A stretch of DNA of 47,792 nt from Trueperella sp. GTDB lineage: Bacteria > Actinomycetota > Actinomycetes > Actinomycetales > Actinomycetaceae. The notes under the pieces were generated by a model. It ran no database searches and had not been told where the DNA came from. It saw only the letters and a list, made by a program, of their open reading frames with translations. The DNA is taken from positions 1 to 47,792 of the forward strand of contig JALEWQ010000093.1 in the NCBI GenBank assembly GCA_022783305.1, read 5' to 3'. Made by a program: the position numbers and the translations under genes. Shown piece by piece: positions 1 through 8,430 of the stretch (its first letter is position 1; every line of letters begins with the position of its first letter).

Positions 1-281
1 TCCCGAAATGTGATCGTGTTGACGGCATTCATCTCGCGGGCGACGTCGCTGATCGAGTCCAGGTGCTCGATGACGGCCGATTTGAACGGCATCGTGACGT
101 TCGCCCCCGCGTATCCCAACACGCGCATGGCCGCCACCGCCGCCCCGGCGTCGTCGACCTCGTGTGCCACGTAGACCGCGTTGATGCCGAGGTGGGAAAA
201 GACGGCGTTGTGAAGCTCCGGCGATTTCGAGTGGCGTGCCGGATTACCGATGATGGCGAAAACCTGGGTACGAGCGTCCAT
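1..281 (-). CDS. aroE: Shikimate dehydrogenase (partial, N-terminal 93 codons)
   Basis: This is the 5' part of a minus-strand gene that runs off the left edge. The translation begins MDARTQVFAIIGNPARHSKS and continues with SPELHNAVF, then GANVTMPFK and, near the edge, MNAVNT. These are the substrate-binding signature (GNPxxHSxSPxxHN), the N-V-T-x-P-x-K segment with the catalytic Lys, and the NAVNT motif of shikimate dehydrogenase, which makes shikimate from 3-dehydroshikimate with NADPH in aromatic amino acid synthesis. Only the substrate domain is present; the NADP-binding Rossmann domain lies outside the window, so whether the enzyme is intact cannot be judged. The ATG at 281 has only a weak GGAG two bases upstream. 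The next gene upstream is a tRNA on the same strand with its own terminator, so aroE is probably transcribed separately. Confidence 0.93.
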   Translation of the reverse strand, partial: MDARTQVFAIIGNPARHSKSPELHNAVFSHLGINAVYVAHEVDDAGAAVAAMRVLGYAGANVTMPFKSAVIEHLDSISDVAREMNAVNTITFR

Positions 282-306
282 GACTCCACTGTGCCACACG
301 GAAACG

Positions 307-331
307 AAAAAGGCCGGTATCTCTACCGGCC
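307..331 (-). terminator. Rho-independent terminator of tRNA-Leu
   Basis: On the minus strand GGCCGGTA-GAGA-TACCGGCC forms a perfect 8-bp stem with a 4-nt loop (312-331), followed directly by five U residues (307-311). It lies just 3' of the tRNA and upstream of aroE. Confidence 0.9.
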
Positions 332-338
332 TCATCTG

Positions 339-423
339 TGCGCGGAGGGGGACTTGAACCCCCACCCACTATACGTGGACTAGCACCTCAAGCTAGCGCG
401 TCTGCCTATTCCGCCACCCGCGC
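339..423 (-). tRNA. tRNA-Leu (anticodon GAG)
   Basis: The minus strand gives an 85-nt class II tRNA. Acceptor GCGCGGG pairs with TCCGCGC, followed by discriminator A. The anticodon stem CTAGC/GCTAG (380-384, 392-396) holds the loop TTGAGGT with anticodon GAG at 387-389. There is a long variable arm (CACGTATAGTGG region) and a T arm GGGGG-TTCAAGT-CCCCC. The 3' CCA is not encoded; the genome has ACA there. The long variable arm and G-A-G anticodon assign leucine, reading CUC/CUU codons. Confidence 0.95.
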
Positions 424-447
424 AGGTGTGCGTTCGCAACAGGTAAG

Positions 448-475
448 AATCTATCACCGAAGGCGATCCGAGCAA
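448..475 (-). promoter_or_regulatory. Promoter of tRNA-Leu
   Basis: On the minus strand TTGCTC (470-475) and TAGATT (448-453) are separated by 16 nt. This fits a sigma-70 type -35/-10 pair and predicts a start about 18 nt before the mature tRNA 5' end. Confidence 0.55.
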
Positions 476-526
476 AATTCACCACTCACTTTCGAGGTGT
501 GATCTGAGCCAACATGTAGGTAGGGG

Positions 527-532
527 TAGATT
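527..532 (+). promoter_or_regulatory. -10 box of a likely leaderless transcript
   Basis: TAGATT ends six bases before the ATG at 539, so the predicted start of transcription is the start codon itself. The intervening GGAGGC looks like a ribosome-binding site but sits one base from the ATG, too close for normal use. Confidence 0.5.
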
Positions 533-538
533 GGAGGC

Positions 539-997
539 ATGACTAACGCACCCGATCCGAATCGTCCCGAAGACCTCGTCCGCCAGTTCCACGAAACCTA
601 CGGCCTTCCCATCGTCACCGACGCGCCGAACGCCGACCGCGAACGCGTCCACATGCGCATGAGCCTGGTGGCCGAAGAGTTCTCCGAGCTTGTCGGCGCC
701 ATCTACGGCGCGAAGGCGCGTGCCCTCATCGAGGAAGCCTACGACGCCGCCCGCGCGGCCGATGACCACACGCGCGACACCGTCCTGACCGCCGACGCGC
801 TCGCCGACCTCACCTACGTCATCTACGGGATGGCCCTCGAGCTCGGCATCCCACTGAGCGACGTCCTGCGCGAGGTTCAGGCCTCCAACATGTCCAAGCT
901 CGGCGCGGACGGCAAGCCCATCTACCGCGAGGACGGCAAGGTCTTGAAGGGTCCCGACTTCTTCGACCCGGACATCGCCGGGGCGCTCGGGCTCTAG
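539..997 (+). CDS. MazG-like nucleotide pyrophosphohydrolase family protein
   Basis: The 152-aa product is an all-alpha NTP pyrophosphohydrolase-like protein (MazG / phosphoribosyl-ATP pyrophosphohydrolase superfamily). The first metal-binding helix is visible as LVAEEFSELVGAIY (about residues 43-56) and the second as DALADLTYVIYGMALELGI (about 84-102), giving the E-E-x-x-E and A-D-x-x-Y/D pattern that binds magnesium. The C-terminal segment NMSKLGADGKPIYREDGK is typical of stand-alone, phage-like members. Such enzymes hydrolyse (d)NTPs to monophosphate and pyrophosphate; the substrate here cannot be told from sequence. The gene is monocistronic and converges on a hypothetical gene, sharing a hairpin with it. 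The start may be leaderless. Confidence 0.8.
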   Translation: MTNAPDPNRPEDLVRQFHETYGLPIVTDAPNADRERVHMRMSLVAEEFSELVGAIYGAKARALIEEAYDAARAADDHTRDTVLTADALADLTYVIYGMALELGIPLSDVLREVQASNMSKLGADGKPIYREDGKVLKGPDFFDPDIAGALGL

Positions 998-1034
998 CAG
1001 TAGGTGGCGCGCCCGCTAGCGCGCCACCTACTGC
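997..1034. terminator. Bidirectional 16-bp hairpin between convergent genes
   Basis: GCAGTAGGTGGCGCGC (997-1012) and its exact complement (1019-1034) flank a 6-nt loop. The plus-gene TAG stop ends on the first base of the left arm. The minus-gene stop (1028-1030) lies inside the right arm. No U-tract follows on either strand, so this would be an I-shaped (tail-less) terminator of the kind proposed for actinobacteria. Confidence 0.65.
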
Positions 1035-1486
1035 TCGCCGTCAACGATCTCCGCGTCCTCGATGTCGTCCTCCAGAGTGAGGGCGACGATCTTAGCCGAC
1101 AGCGCGTCGAGGCGCTCCTCAAACTGGCGCATCTTAACCCGGCGAGCCTTGCCCTTCATGGCGGACACGACGGGCAGGGAGTTCTCCAGCCCATCAAGTT
1201 CGCGGCGCCAGGCTGCTGTCTGCTCGGCCACGCTAGTATTGTTGGCCGTCCCGTACAGGTAGGTGGTTTGCTCGCGAAGCACCCCGATTCGAGCCTTCAT
1301 GCGGGGTTCGCCGCGCTTGGCCTTGGATGTCCCCGCCAGCGCGCTGAGACGCCCCTTCAACGTAGCGAAGAAGTCCGGGTTATCCTCGATGAGCTTGCGG
1401 ATCTGCGGGCCGTAGTTACGTACAACCTCGAATACCACCGGCCCCACCGTCGTCGCGATCTTCAGCAGTGTCTTCATCTTGCGCAT
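1028..1486 (-). CDS. Conserved hypothetical protein, basic and helical
   Basis: I do not recognise a named family for this 152-aa protein. It starts MRKMKTLLKIATTVGPVVFE, a hydrophobic but weak N-terminal helix that is not a clear signal peptide. The middle is rich in Lys/Arg (GTSKAKRGEPRMKARIG), followed by long amphipathic helices (EQTAAWRRELDGLE, MRQFEERLDALSAKIVAL) suggestive of a coiled coil. The tail is acidic (LEDDIEDAEIVDGE). There are no Cys or His clusters. AAAGGGG six bases before the ATG supports the start. It lies 28 nt after the MFS transporter gene on the same strand and may be co-transcribed; the last codons overlap the shared terminator hairpin. Confidence 0.7.
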   Translation of the reverse strand: MRKMKTLLKIATTVGPVVFEVVRNYGPQIRKLIEDNPDFFATLKGRLSALAGTSKAKRGEPRMKARIGVLREQTTYLYGTANNTSVAEQTAAWRRELDGLENSLPVVSAMKGKARRVKMRQFEERLDALSAKIVALTLEDDIEDAEIVDGEQ

Positions 1487-1514
1487 ACTTCGCCCCTTTC
1501 ATCTGCCTCACATC

Positions 1515-2699
1515 CTAACGCGAGGCGGGTTGCCCGTTCGAGGTCAGCAGTGCGAGGACCGCAAGGACGCCAAGCGCGGAAAACGCTAGGCCCATCGCCG
1601 CCGGCCAGTGCCCCAGATCCCACGCCAAGCCAAATCCGATTCCGCCCAGCGAGGACCCGGCGTAGTAATAGGTGAGGTACAGGCCCGAGCCGATACCCGG
1701 CTTCGGGTGCAGGCTCGTGGCGCGTCCAGACTGTATCGAGTGCATCGCGAAGAACCCGCCACACAGGATGAACAGCCCCGGCCACAGGGTGTACGCCGAC
1801 GGCGGGATGAGTAAGGCGACGCCGACGGCCATCGTGACCGTACCGACGATCATTGCTCCGCGCACGCCGATGCTCGCGACGAGCCGCCCCGCCCGGGCGG
1901 AGGTGAACGTGCCGGCGAGGTATCCGAGGAAGAGGAGCGAGGTGACGGAGGTTCCCATGCTCAGCGGCGGCTCCGAAACTCGGTAGACGACCACGTTGTA
2001 TAGGCCAACGAAGGTTCCCATCCCCACGAGGGAGAACAGGTAGGCCACCAGCCGCTGCCTTTTGTACCACGGGAGCTCCGGGCGCGGAGGCGGCTGCTCA
2101 CCGCCGCCAGTCCCGCCCTCCGTGGCGGGCAGGAGGAGGTGGGCGAGTCCGCCCATGATGGCCGATAGCAGGGAAACGGCGGCTAGACCCATCCGCCAAT
2201 CGCCTGTCATCTCGTTGACAAATCCGGACAGGAGACGCCCGGTCATTCCTCCCACGGTGGTCCCGGCGATGTAGAGGCCCGATACTTGGGCAACGGAGGC
2301 CAGCTCGACGTGCCGCCCGACCCAGGCGAGTGCGGCGGTGAAGGGCGCGGCGAGCGCGATCCCCTGTACCACGCGTTGCACCACGATGATCCCCCACGAG
2401 TGCGTGAACGGGATGATAAGCGAGACAAGCACCGCAGCGGCGAGGCCGCCGATGATCACACGTCGTTCGGAGACCCGTGAGGTGATCGCTCCCCAGATCA
2501 GCACGGAGGTGGCCAGACCGAAGGTTGCCGCCGAGAGCAGCAGGGCTGACTGCGAGGCTCCCACGCCGTATTCCTCGCCAATGACGCGCAGGAGCGGTTG
2601 GGGTGCATACGTCAAAGCGTAGGCGCCGATCCCGATGCAGAAGAGGGCGCCGAGCGCGCGCCCGTAGTCGGACGTGCCGCGGCTGACAAGTTGACCCAT
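1515..2699 (-). CDS. MFS transporter, YnfM-like
   Basis: The 394-aa product has about twelve hydrophobic segments and the layout of a major facilitator superfamily drug/metabolite transporter. It opens with GRALGALFCIGIGAYALTYA, has the motif-A-like loop GAITSRVSERRVI between helices 2 and 3, and a motif-C-like stretch GLYIAGTTVGGMTGRLLSG (helix 5). A charged, Gly/Pro-rich central loop (ATEGGTGGGEQPPPRPEL) separates the two six-helix halves. The YnfM subgroup is the best guess; the substrate is unknown. The start lies seven bases after a TATAGT -10 box with no ribosome-binding site, so the transcript may be leaderless. Confidence 0.85.
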   Translation of the reverse strand: MGQLVSRGTSDYGRALGALFCIGIGAYALTYAPQPLLRVIGEEYGVGASQSALLLSAATFGLATSVLIWGAITSRVSERRVIIGGLAAAVLVSLIIPFTHSWGIIVVQRVVQGIALAAPFTAALAWVGRHVELASVAQVSGLYIAGTTVGGMTGRLLSGFVNEMTGDWRMGLAAVSLLSAIMGGLAHLLLPATEGGTGGGEQPPPRPELPWYKRQRLVAYLFSLVGMGTFVGLYNVVVYRVSEPPLSMGTSVTSLLFLGYLAGTFTSARAGRLVASIGVRGAMIVGTVTMAVGVALLIPPSAYTLWPGLFILCGGFFAMHSIQSGRATSLHPKPGIGSGLYLTYYYAGSSLGGIGFGLAWDLGHWPAAMGLAFSALGVLAVLALLTSNGQPASR

Positions 2700-2706
2700 G
2701 CTTTGG

Positions 2707-2712
2707 ACTATA
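2707..2712 (-). promoter_or_regulatory. -10 box of the MFS gene
   Basis: TATAGT on the minus strand ends seven bases before the ATG at 2699. A direct repeat ATACGA (2710-2715 and 2727-2732) flanks a GACA-N2-TGTC inverted repeat (2714-2723), which could be an operator. Confidence 0.45.
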
Positions 2713-2781
2713 CGACATTTGTCTTCATACGACTCTCCGTGTCTCCGCGCTCCTGCCTGCCGACATCCCCGTGCTGATGCG

Positions 2782-5700
2782 CTAGCGAAAGTCCCTGGAC
2801 GGGAGCGAGACTGCTAACTCAAGACGTTCGACCCCGTCCGCCACGACGTTCATCACGTCATCCGCGCGCTCCACGACGCCGCGGATCACCAGGCCTTGGC
2901 TGGTACGCAGCACCTGCCGGTATTTCTCCCATAACCCGATCGAGCACACGACGTTGAGAAGGCCTGTCTCGTCCTCGAGAGAGAGGAAGGTAATGCCGGA
3001 GGCCGTGTGGGGACGTTGGCGATGGGTGACGATTCCCGCCACTCTGGTCCTCTCCCCCGGCTCGCAGTTGGCAAGTTCCGCGATGCTCACCACCCCACGC
3101 TTTGCCAGCGATGCCCGGAGGAAGTCCATCGGGTGCGCGGCCAGCGAGATACCTGTAGAGCGCAGATCAGCCACGTTCTCTTCTACCGGGCTCATGTGGG
3201 GCAGGGGCGGCGGCGTGGCGCCCACGTGAAGTCCGGGGATGGTGGGCTGAAAGGAAGCTCCGAGCGTCTTGCCTGTGTGGGCGAGCGGCCCCGCCGCCCA
3301 GATTCCCTCCCGGCGTGTCATCCCCAGGCTGGACAGCGCACCCGCCGCCGCAAGCTTCTCCAGCTCGGGGGTGGACAGCTGCGCCCGGCGCGCCAGGTCT
3401 GCCACCGAATCGAACTGGCGTTCCGCGCGGGCCGCGAGGATACGTCCGGTGGCTCGCAGACCCTTGACGTTCGACAGGCCAAGCCGCACCCCTCGGCGCG
3501 GGTCGGCGCTGACCAGCGGGTGCGGGCGCACCTGGCGTTCCGGCGTCACCTCCACGCACGAGTGTTCCTCTGAGAAGCACACATCCACGGGCAGGACGGC
3601 CACGCCGTGGCGTTGCGCGTCCGCCACCAGGGTCTGCGGCGAGTAAAATCCCATGGGCTGAGCGGCAAGGATGCCCGCGTAGAAATTCTCGGGGTGGTGG
3701 ACCTTGAGCCAGGCGCTGGCATAGACGAGATAGGCAAACGAAAAGGAGTGAGATTCGGGGAATCCAAACTCGGCGAAGGCCTCCAGCTTGGTGTAAATCT
3801 CCTCGCGCGCCTCCGAGCCGATCCCGCGCTCGGCCATGCCGGCCATGAGCTGCCCGCGCAGCTCGCGCATGCGGTCATGACTGCGCTTGGCACCCATGGC
3901 CTTGCGGAGTTGGTCAGCCTGGGCCGGGCTGAAGCCGGCTGCATCAATGGCGATCTGCATGAGCTGCTCCTGGAAGAGTGGCACGCCGAGCGTCTTTTCG
4001 AGCGCGCCTTTGAGGAGCGGATGGGCGTAGCTGACCGGCTCGCGCCCGCGCCGGCGGTTGATATAAGGATTCACCGAGCCGCCCTGGATCGGACCGGGGC
4101 GGATAAGGGCCACCTCGATGACGATGTCGTAGAACGTGCGCGGGCGGATACGCGGGAGGGTGGCCATCTGGGCCCGTGACTCGACCTGAAACACACCAAC
4201 CGTGTCCGCCGCACACAGCAGGTCATAGACCCGCGGATCCTCCTGGTCGATATTGTGCAAGCCCAGTGGCTGACCGTTGCCGGCGCGCACACCCCGCTCC
4301 GTGAGCTCGGTGAAAGCGATCCGCAACGCGCTGAGCATCCCCAGCCCGAGCAGGTCAAACTTCACCAGCCCCGCTTCAGCGCAGTCATCCTTATCCCACT
4401 GCAAAACGCTTCGCCCCTCCATGCGTGCCCACCCCACCGGGCACACGTCAATGATCGGCCTATCGCAGAGCACCATTCCGCCCGAGTGGATGCCGAGGTG
4501 GCGGGGTAGGCGTTGGAGACGAGCGGCGATCTCCGCCACCCGTTCCGGCACCTCGGATTCGATCCCCCAACGGCGCGCGAACCGTACCCCCGGATGCGGC
4601 GTCGCGCATTCCTCCGGCGGCACATCGAAACCTGGCCGGCGCTTCGGGCTCTCCGTCGATGTCTCCGCCGCCTGCCCCCGCACGCCAACGCCTCCCGCCG
4701 GTAACCGGCGCTCGATCGACTTCGCCCATGCATCTGCCTGACCCGCGTCATACCCGAGGGCGCGCGCCGCGTCATGAATGGCTGAGCGCGGCCGGTAAGT
4801 GATGACGTTGGCCACCTGTGCGGCGCGCGTGCGCCCGTAGCGTGCGTAGACGTGTTGAATCACCTCTTCGCGCCGACCGGCCTCGATGTCAAGGTCGATG
4901 TCCGGCGGCCCGGAACGCCCGGGGGACAGGAACCTCTCGAAGAGCATCCGATGGCGGACGGCGTCGACCGCCGTGATCCCGAGCGCGAAGCACACCGCCG
5001 AGTTCGCCGCGGAGCCGCGCCCCTGACACCAGATCCCCTGACCGTGGCAGAAGGAGACGATCTCGTGGACGATAAGGAAGTAACCTGGAAAGCCCAACTG
5101 CTCGATCACCTCCAGCTCGTGATCGATCTGCCGCCAGGCGCGCGGGTGGGCTTGCCGGCTGCCGTACCTGCGAAGGGCGCCCTGCTCGGTAAGGTGACGC
5201 AGCCAGCTGGCCTCAGTGTGCCCGCCGGGCGTGGGAAACAACGGCAGGCGTGGGGCGACGAGCGTGAGGTCGAAGGAACATTCCCGTCCGATCTCGGCTG
5301 CGGCCGCCACTGCGCCGGGGTGTTCTGCGTGCAGGGCGAGCATTTGCTCGCCCGACTTCAAGTAGGACGGCCAGGCCGGTAGCCAGCTTCGATACTCCTC
5401 CAAGGGCTGATTCGCGCGCGTGGAGGCCAACACGTCCGCGATCACCGCGTCCGAAGGACGGGCGGCGTGGACATTCCCGGTGGCCACAACCCGCAGCCCC
5501 GCCTCTTGGGCCAGGGAGACGAGGAGGCGGTTGCGCTCGGCGTCTAAAGGCTGGTTATTGTGCGTGATCTCCACCGCCACGCTGTCCGCACCAAAGAGCG
5601 CGGTGAGGGTGTCCAGATACCTCCGGGCGCCATCCACCGCCCACACCCCAGGCTCACTCTCAAGCGCACGGCGCACCCCACCTTTGCGGCACCCGGTGAG

Positions 5701-6096
5701 GACCTGCCAGTTCTTCGCTCCGGCCGCGAGCGACTCGAGGGTGTGGGAGGCGTACCCCTTCTCCCCCGAAGCAAGCATCGCCTCCCCGATTGTGCGCGAC
5801 AGCGCGCGGTAGCCCTCCGCGTCCCGCGCGAGGATGAGGAGGTGGTCTCCGTCCGGATCCTTCTGCCCCGGACGAGGCCGGCCGCCCACCGTGACCTCGG
5901 AGCCGATGACGGTGGGCAAACCGTGGCGTCGCGCGGCGCTCGCCAGTTGGACGACGCCGGGCAAGCCGTCGTGGTCGGTGAGCGCCAAGGCGCTCAGCTC
6001 AAGCTCCACCGCCCGTTCGACCAGATCGGCGGGCATGGAGGCACCGTCGAGGAAGCTGTAGGCCGAGTGCACGTGAAGTTCCGCGTAGGGGATCAT
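2782..6096 (-). CDS. dnaE2: Error-prone DNA polymerase III alpha subunit DnaE2
   Basis: The 1104-aa translesion polymerase is the mutasome catalytic subunit. The N-terminal PHP domain starts ELHVHSAYSFLDGASMPADL. The palm carries the catalytic acidic motif PPDIDLDIE, preceded by GRGSAANSAVCFALGI. A long finger region follows, then a C-terminal OB-fold (RVAGIVTHRQRP...TFLSLEDETGLLNVV). Length and lack of an extended C-terminal tail fit DnaE2 rather than the replicative DnaE1 (about 1180 aa). The frame is open for a further 600 bases upstream, but that part lies inside imuB. The ATG at 6096 overlaps the imuB stop as ATGA and begins at the PHP domain, so it is the true start. It is the last gene of an SOS-regulated operon. 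Confidence 0.95.
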   Translation of the reverse strand: MIPYAELHVHSAYSFLDGASMPADLVERAVELELSALALTDHDGLPGVVQLASAARRHGLPTVIGSEVTVGGRPRPGQKDPDGDHLLILARDAEGYRALSRTIGEAMLASGEKGYASHTLESLAAGAKNWQVLTGCRKGGVRRALESEPGVWAVDGARRYLDTLTALFGADSVAVEITHNNQPLDAERNRLLVSLAQEAGLRVVATGNVHAARPSDAVIADVLASTRANQPLEEYRSWLPAWPSYLKSGEQMLALHAEHPGAVAAAAEIGRECSFDLTLVAPRLPLFPTPGGHTEASWLRHLTEQGALRRYGSRQAHPRAWRQIDHELEVIEQLGFPGYFLIVHEIVSFCHGQGIWCQGRGSAANSAVCFALGITAVDAVRHRMLFERFLSPGRSGPPDIDLDIEAGRREEVIQHVYARYGRTRAAQVANVITYRPRSAIHDAARALGYDAGQADAWAKSIERRLPAGGVGVRGQAAETSTESPKRRPGFDVPPEECATPHPGVRFARRWGIESEVPERVAEIAARLQRLPRHLGIHSGGMVLCDRPIIDVCPVGWARMEGRSVLQWDKDDCAEAGLVKFDLLGLGMLSALRIAFTELTERGVRAGNGQPLGLHNIDQEDPRVYDLLCAADTVGVFQVESRAQMATLPRIRPRTFYDIVIEVALIRPGPIQGGSVNPYINRRRGREPVSYAHPLLKGALEKTLGVPLFQEQLMQIAIDAAGFSPAQADQLRKAMGAKRSHDRMRELRGQLMAGMAERGIGSEAREEIYTKLEAFAEFGFPESHSFSFAYLVYASAWLKVHHPENFYAGILAAQPMGFYSPQTLVADAQRHGVAVLPVDVCFSEEHSCVEVTPERQVRPHPLVSADPRRGVRLGLSNVKGLRATGRILAARAERQFDSVADLARRAQLSTPELEKLAAAGALSSLGMTRREGIWAAGPLAHTGKTLGASFQPTIPGLHVGATPPPLPHMSPVEENVADLRSTGISLAAHPMDFLRASLAKRGVVSIAELANCEPGERTRVAGIVTHRQRPHTASGITFLSLEDETGLLNVVCSIGLWEKYRQVLRTSQGLVIRGVVERADDVMNVVADGVERLELAVSLPSRDFR

Positions 6097-7637
6097 TCGT
6101 ACACCCCCGCCAGCCACCACTGCCCGCTCTCGCGGTAGGCGAGATAGCCGCGCGGGCGGGAATCGGCAAACTCCATCCACGCCTTGCGTTGCTGTGTGCC
6201 CGGCGCCCACCACCCCGTGGCCTGCAGCCATGGCCCCGCCGCCGCGACGAGCCGCTCCGAGGCTCCGCCCGCAACCAGTGCCGCCGGGCGCGGATCGCGG
6301 CAACCTTGCTCGCAGTAGAAGGCGCCCAGCCCGGTGAGCGCGCAGTCGTGACCTCGCGCGTCGAGTACAGCGATCTTTTCCGGATTCTCCTTCACGAGGC
6401 TGGGCCACGGTTCCGGGATCCTGCCCGGCCACGGATCGTTCCGGTGGCGGGAGTCCGAGGGCGGTGCCTCCCACGGCCGCATCTGGTGCGCCTCCAGCGG
6501 ATGGCGGCCTCCCACGCGCTCCGGGGTCAGCACGGCATCCTCCCCGAGCAGGCTCTGAATGCGGCTTACCGCCCGCGCGGCCGCGTCCGTGCTGGCGCGA
6601 TCCGAGCCCCACAGTGTGCCCTGCGCGTAGCCGGCCGGAAGGATCACGCTGGCGATGATCGAGATCCGGCAGATCCCCTGCTTTTCCTCGGACATCCATG
6701 CGCTCAACTGCCAGCGCACGCGATCAGAGATGTCCCGGGTGCTGGCAGCGTCCATCGACCAGGTGCGCCGGCGCTCCACGCTGGCGCGCGTGCAGATCGT
6801 CAGTTCGCGGGCAATGACACCCCGGCGCGTGAGATCCTCGGTCAGCTCCTGCGCCATCTCGCGTGCGAGGAAGGCTGCCTGGTCGAGGTTGGCAAGCGGC
6901 GGATCCGCCTCCCGCTCAACCACCAGCTCCTGCACGCTGTAGCTGGTTACCTCCCGCTCCGGCTCTCCCCCATCAATGAGGGCAAGAACCCGCCCTGCCG
7001 CCTCGAAGCGGGTTACTAGGGCGGCCCGATCCACGTGCCGAAGATCCCCGATCGTATGCACCCCCAGGTTTTCCATCGCTTCGACGAAGGCGCGCATCTG
7101 CTCCCTCGAGCGCGCTGTGACCGCGCCGTGGAGGATCGCCTCGACCGCATGGGCATCCAGGAACGGGCGCGCGTATCGGACGTGAGCATCCCTCCTGGCG
7201 GCCAAGATGGAGGTCAACAGGCCATCACCGAATCCGACATGGGCCTCCAGGCCCGTGTGGAGCGCGATGTCTCCCACCAAGTTTTCCGACAGCGTCCGCG
7301 CACTTCCCGCCGCGCCCACCGGCCCGCGTGCGAGGAAGGTGATAAGGCCGGGTTTGAGCACGCTGAGGTAGGCGATGTGCTCCTCGCACACCCGCACGAC
7401 CCGCTCGAAATTGGCCACTTCCAGCTCCGGATCCTGCCGGATGAGGCGCAGGCTGGAAGCAATCGACTGCGCCTGGCGCCGCTTCATCCCCTCCCGGACG
7501 CCCTCCGCATGCGCCACCCCGTTGACGGAGACAACGCGGTTGGCATAGACCGCTACCGGCTCCTCCGGCAGCGCGCGACCCGCCATGATGGCGCTGGCCA
7601 CCGGCCAGTCCGGGATCCAAACGCTTCCCCGCATCAT
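6093..7637 (-). CDS. imuB: Y-family polymerase-like protein ImuB
   Basis: The 514-aa protein is a DinB/UmuC-fold protein of the ImuB type. It begins SVWIPDWPVASAIM, where true Y-family polymerases have a D-M-D-x-F-F active-site motif, so the first catalytic acidic residue appears lost. That is the ImuB hallmark: it acts as a clamp-binding adaptor, not a polymerase. GFGDGLLTSILAAR matches the finger/palm GVAxNKLLAKxAS segment of DinB. The C-terminal half contains the ImuB-typical NDPWPGRIPEPWPSLV. QMRPWE just before it is a possible degenerate beta-clamp motif (inference). It overlaps imuA' and dnaE2 by 4 nt each, indicating translational coupling. Confidence 0.92.
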   Translation of the reverse strand: MMRGSVWIPDWPVASAIMAGRALPEEPVAVYANRVVSVNGVAHAEGVREGMKRRQAQSIASSLRLIRQDPELEVANFERVVRVCEEHIAYLSVLKPGLITFLARGPVGAAGSARTLSENLVGDIALHTGLEAHVGFGDGLLTSILAARRDAHVRYARPFLDAHAVEAILHGAVTARSREQMRAFVEAMENLGVHTIGDLRHVDRAALVTRFEAAGRVLALIDGGEPEREVTSYSVQELVVEREADPPLANLDQAAFLAREMAQELTEDLTRRGVIARELTICTRASVERRRTWSMDAASTRDISDRVRWQLSAWMSEEKQGICRISIIASVILPAGYAQGTLWGSDRASTDAAARAVSRIQSLLGEDAVLTPERVGGRHPLEAHQMRPWEAPPSDSRHRNDPWPGRIPEPWPSLVKENPEKIAVLDARGHDCALTGLGAFYCEQGCRDPRPAALVAGGASERLVAAAGPWLQATGWWAPGTQQRKAWMEFADSRPRGYLAYRESGQWWLAGVYE

Positions 7638-8305
7638 GATGCCCGGCCTCCCACAAGGCTCAGGCCGCTCTCGTAGCGCACCGGTTCCCAGCCGTCCCGC
7701 CCGTAACGCACGGCTACGCTCCCCCAGCGTGTGGCGATTTCATAATCAACGCCGCTGATGTGACCCTCCTCCAAGCCGCGTACCCCGGACAGCCGGCAAC
7801 CAATCCGCAGGGATCCCTGCGGCCACTTAGTCGCCAACAGAAGCGAGCCCTTGGCCACCGCTCGCCGGTGAAGCACGCGGCGCTCGCGGGCGTCGAGCGA
7901 AATGTCCCCCACAACCACCACGTCAAAGCCGTCGATCGCGGCGCTGACCACGCGGGCCCCCTGCACATCGACCCGTGGGACGGCCACGACGCGGCTCATC
8001 TCCATCCCCAGCCGCTCCGCGCACGCCCACCCCACATCCGGAATGCCAAGGAAGGCGATCCACGCCTTTTGCTGGGAGAGAATGGCCGCAAGGAAGGTGA
8101 GCAGGAAAGGCGATCCCTCCACGCTGACCACCCCGCGCCGGATGAGTCCGTGTGGCAGGACCGCCGAAAGATGGCGAGGAAGGGAGAAGGCATCGGAGGC
8201 CACCTCACCGCTCGGCTCCCCGCCGACCGGCGTACGCACGACGCGCAGACCTGCGCGCGTCTCCGCCACAGCGAGCGCTTTGCGCGCGATTGCTAGCCTG
8301 TCCAC
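7634..8305 (-). CDS. RecA-like mutasome accessory protein ImuA'
   Basis: The 223-aa protein is the first gene of the imuA'-imuB-dnaE2 cassette. It has RecA-fold features (VVSVEGSPFLLTFLAAILS, then VVVVGDISLDARERRVLHRRA), but the P-loop position GSPFLLT lacks the GKT needed for ATP binding, as described for actinobacterial ImuA'. It is thought to assemble with ImuB and DnaE2 for damage-induced mutagenesis. The start is GTG at 8305 with GGAGGTGAG just upstream. A perfect SOS box lies 13 bases before the start codon, so the whole operon is almost certainly LexA-repressed. It could be called imuA in annotation systems that do not separate the two forms. Confidence 0.85.
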   Translation of the reverse strand: MDRLAIARKALAVAETRAGLRVVRTPVGGEPSGEVASDAFSLPRHLSAVLPHGLIRRGVVSVEGSPFLLTFLAAILSQQKAWIAFLGIPDVGWACAERLGMEMSRVVAVPRVDVQGARVVSAAIDGFDVVVVGDISLDARERRVLHRRAVAKGSLLLATKWPQGSLRIGCRLSGVRGLEEGHISGVDYEIATRWGSVAVRYGRDGWEPVRYESGLSLVGGRAS

Positions 8306-8317
8306 CGCTCACCTCCT

Positions 8318-8333
8318 TCGAACACGTGTTCGA
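8318..8333 (-). promoter_or_regulatory. LexA-binding SOS box
   Basis: TCGAACACGTGTTCGA is a perfect 16-bp palindrome matching the Gram-positive/actinobacterial LexA consensus (CGAAC-N4-GTTCG). It lies immediately downstream of a TAAGTAT -10-like stretch on the minus strand, so it would cover the transcription start of imuA'-imuB-dnaE2. Confidence 0.93.
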
Positions 8334-8430
8334 TACTTATCTTAGAAGCGCCCTCCGACAAAAACTAACCGTCCAATTCCCACCTCTGCGCAAGCGGCCA
8401 AGAATCTGCCCGCCTGTGACAGACATCGCA

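Noticed and set aside
29..289. 86-codon minus-strand frame overlapping aroE
   Set aside because: It is a frame shadow of aroE; the true frame shows shikimate dehydrogenase motifs.
6097..6699. Upstream extension of the dnaE2 frame by about 200 codons
   Set aside because: It lies within imuB in another frame, is low-complexity Gly/Arg-rich, and the PHP domain begins at 6096 with an ATGA overlap.
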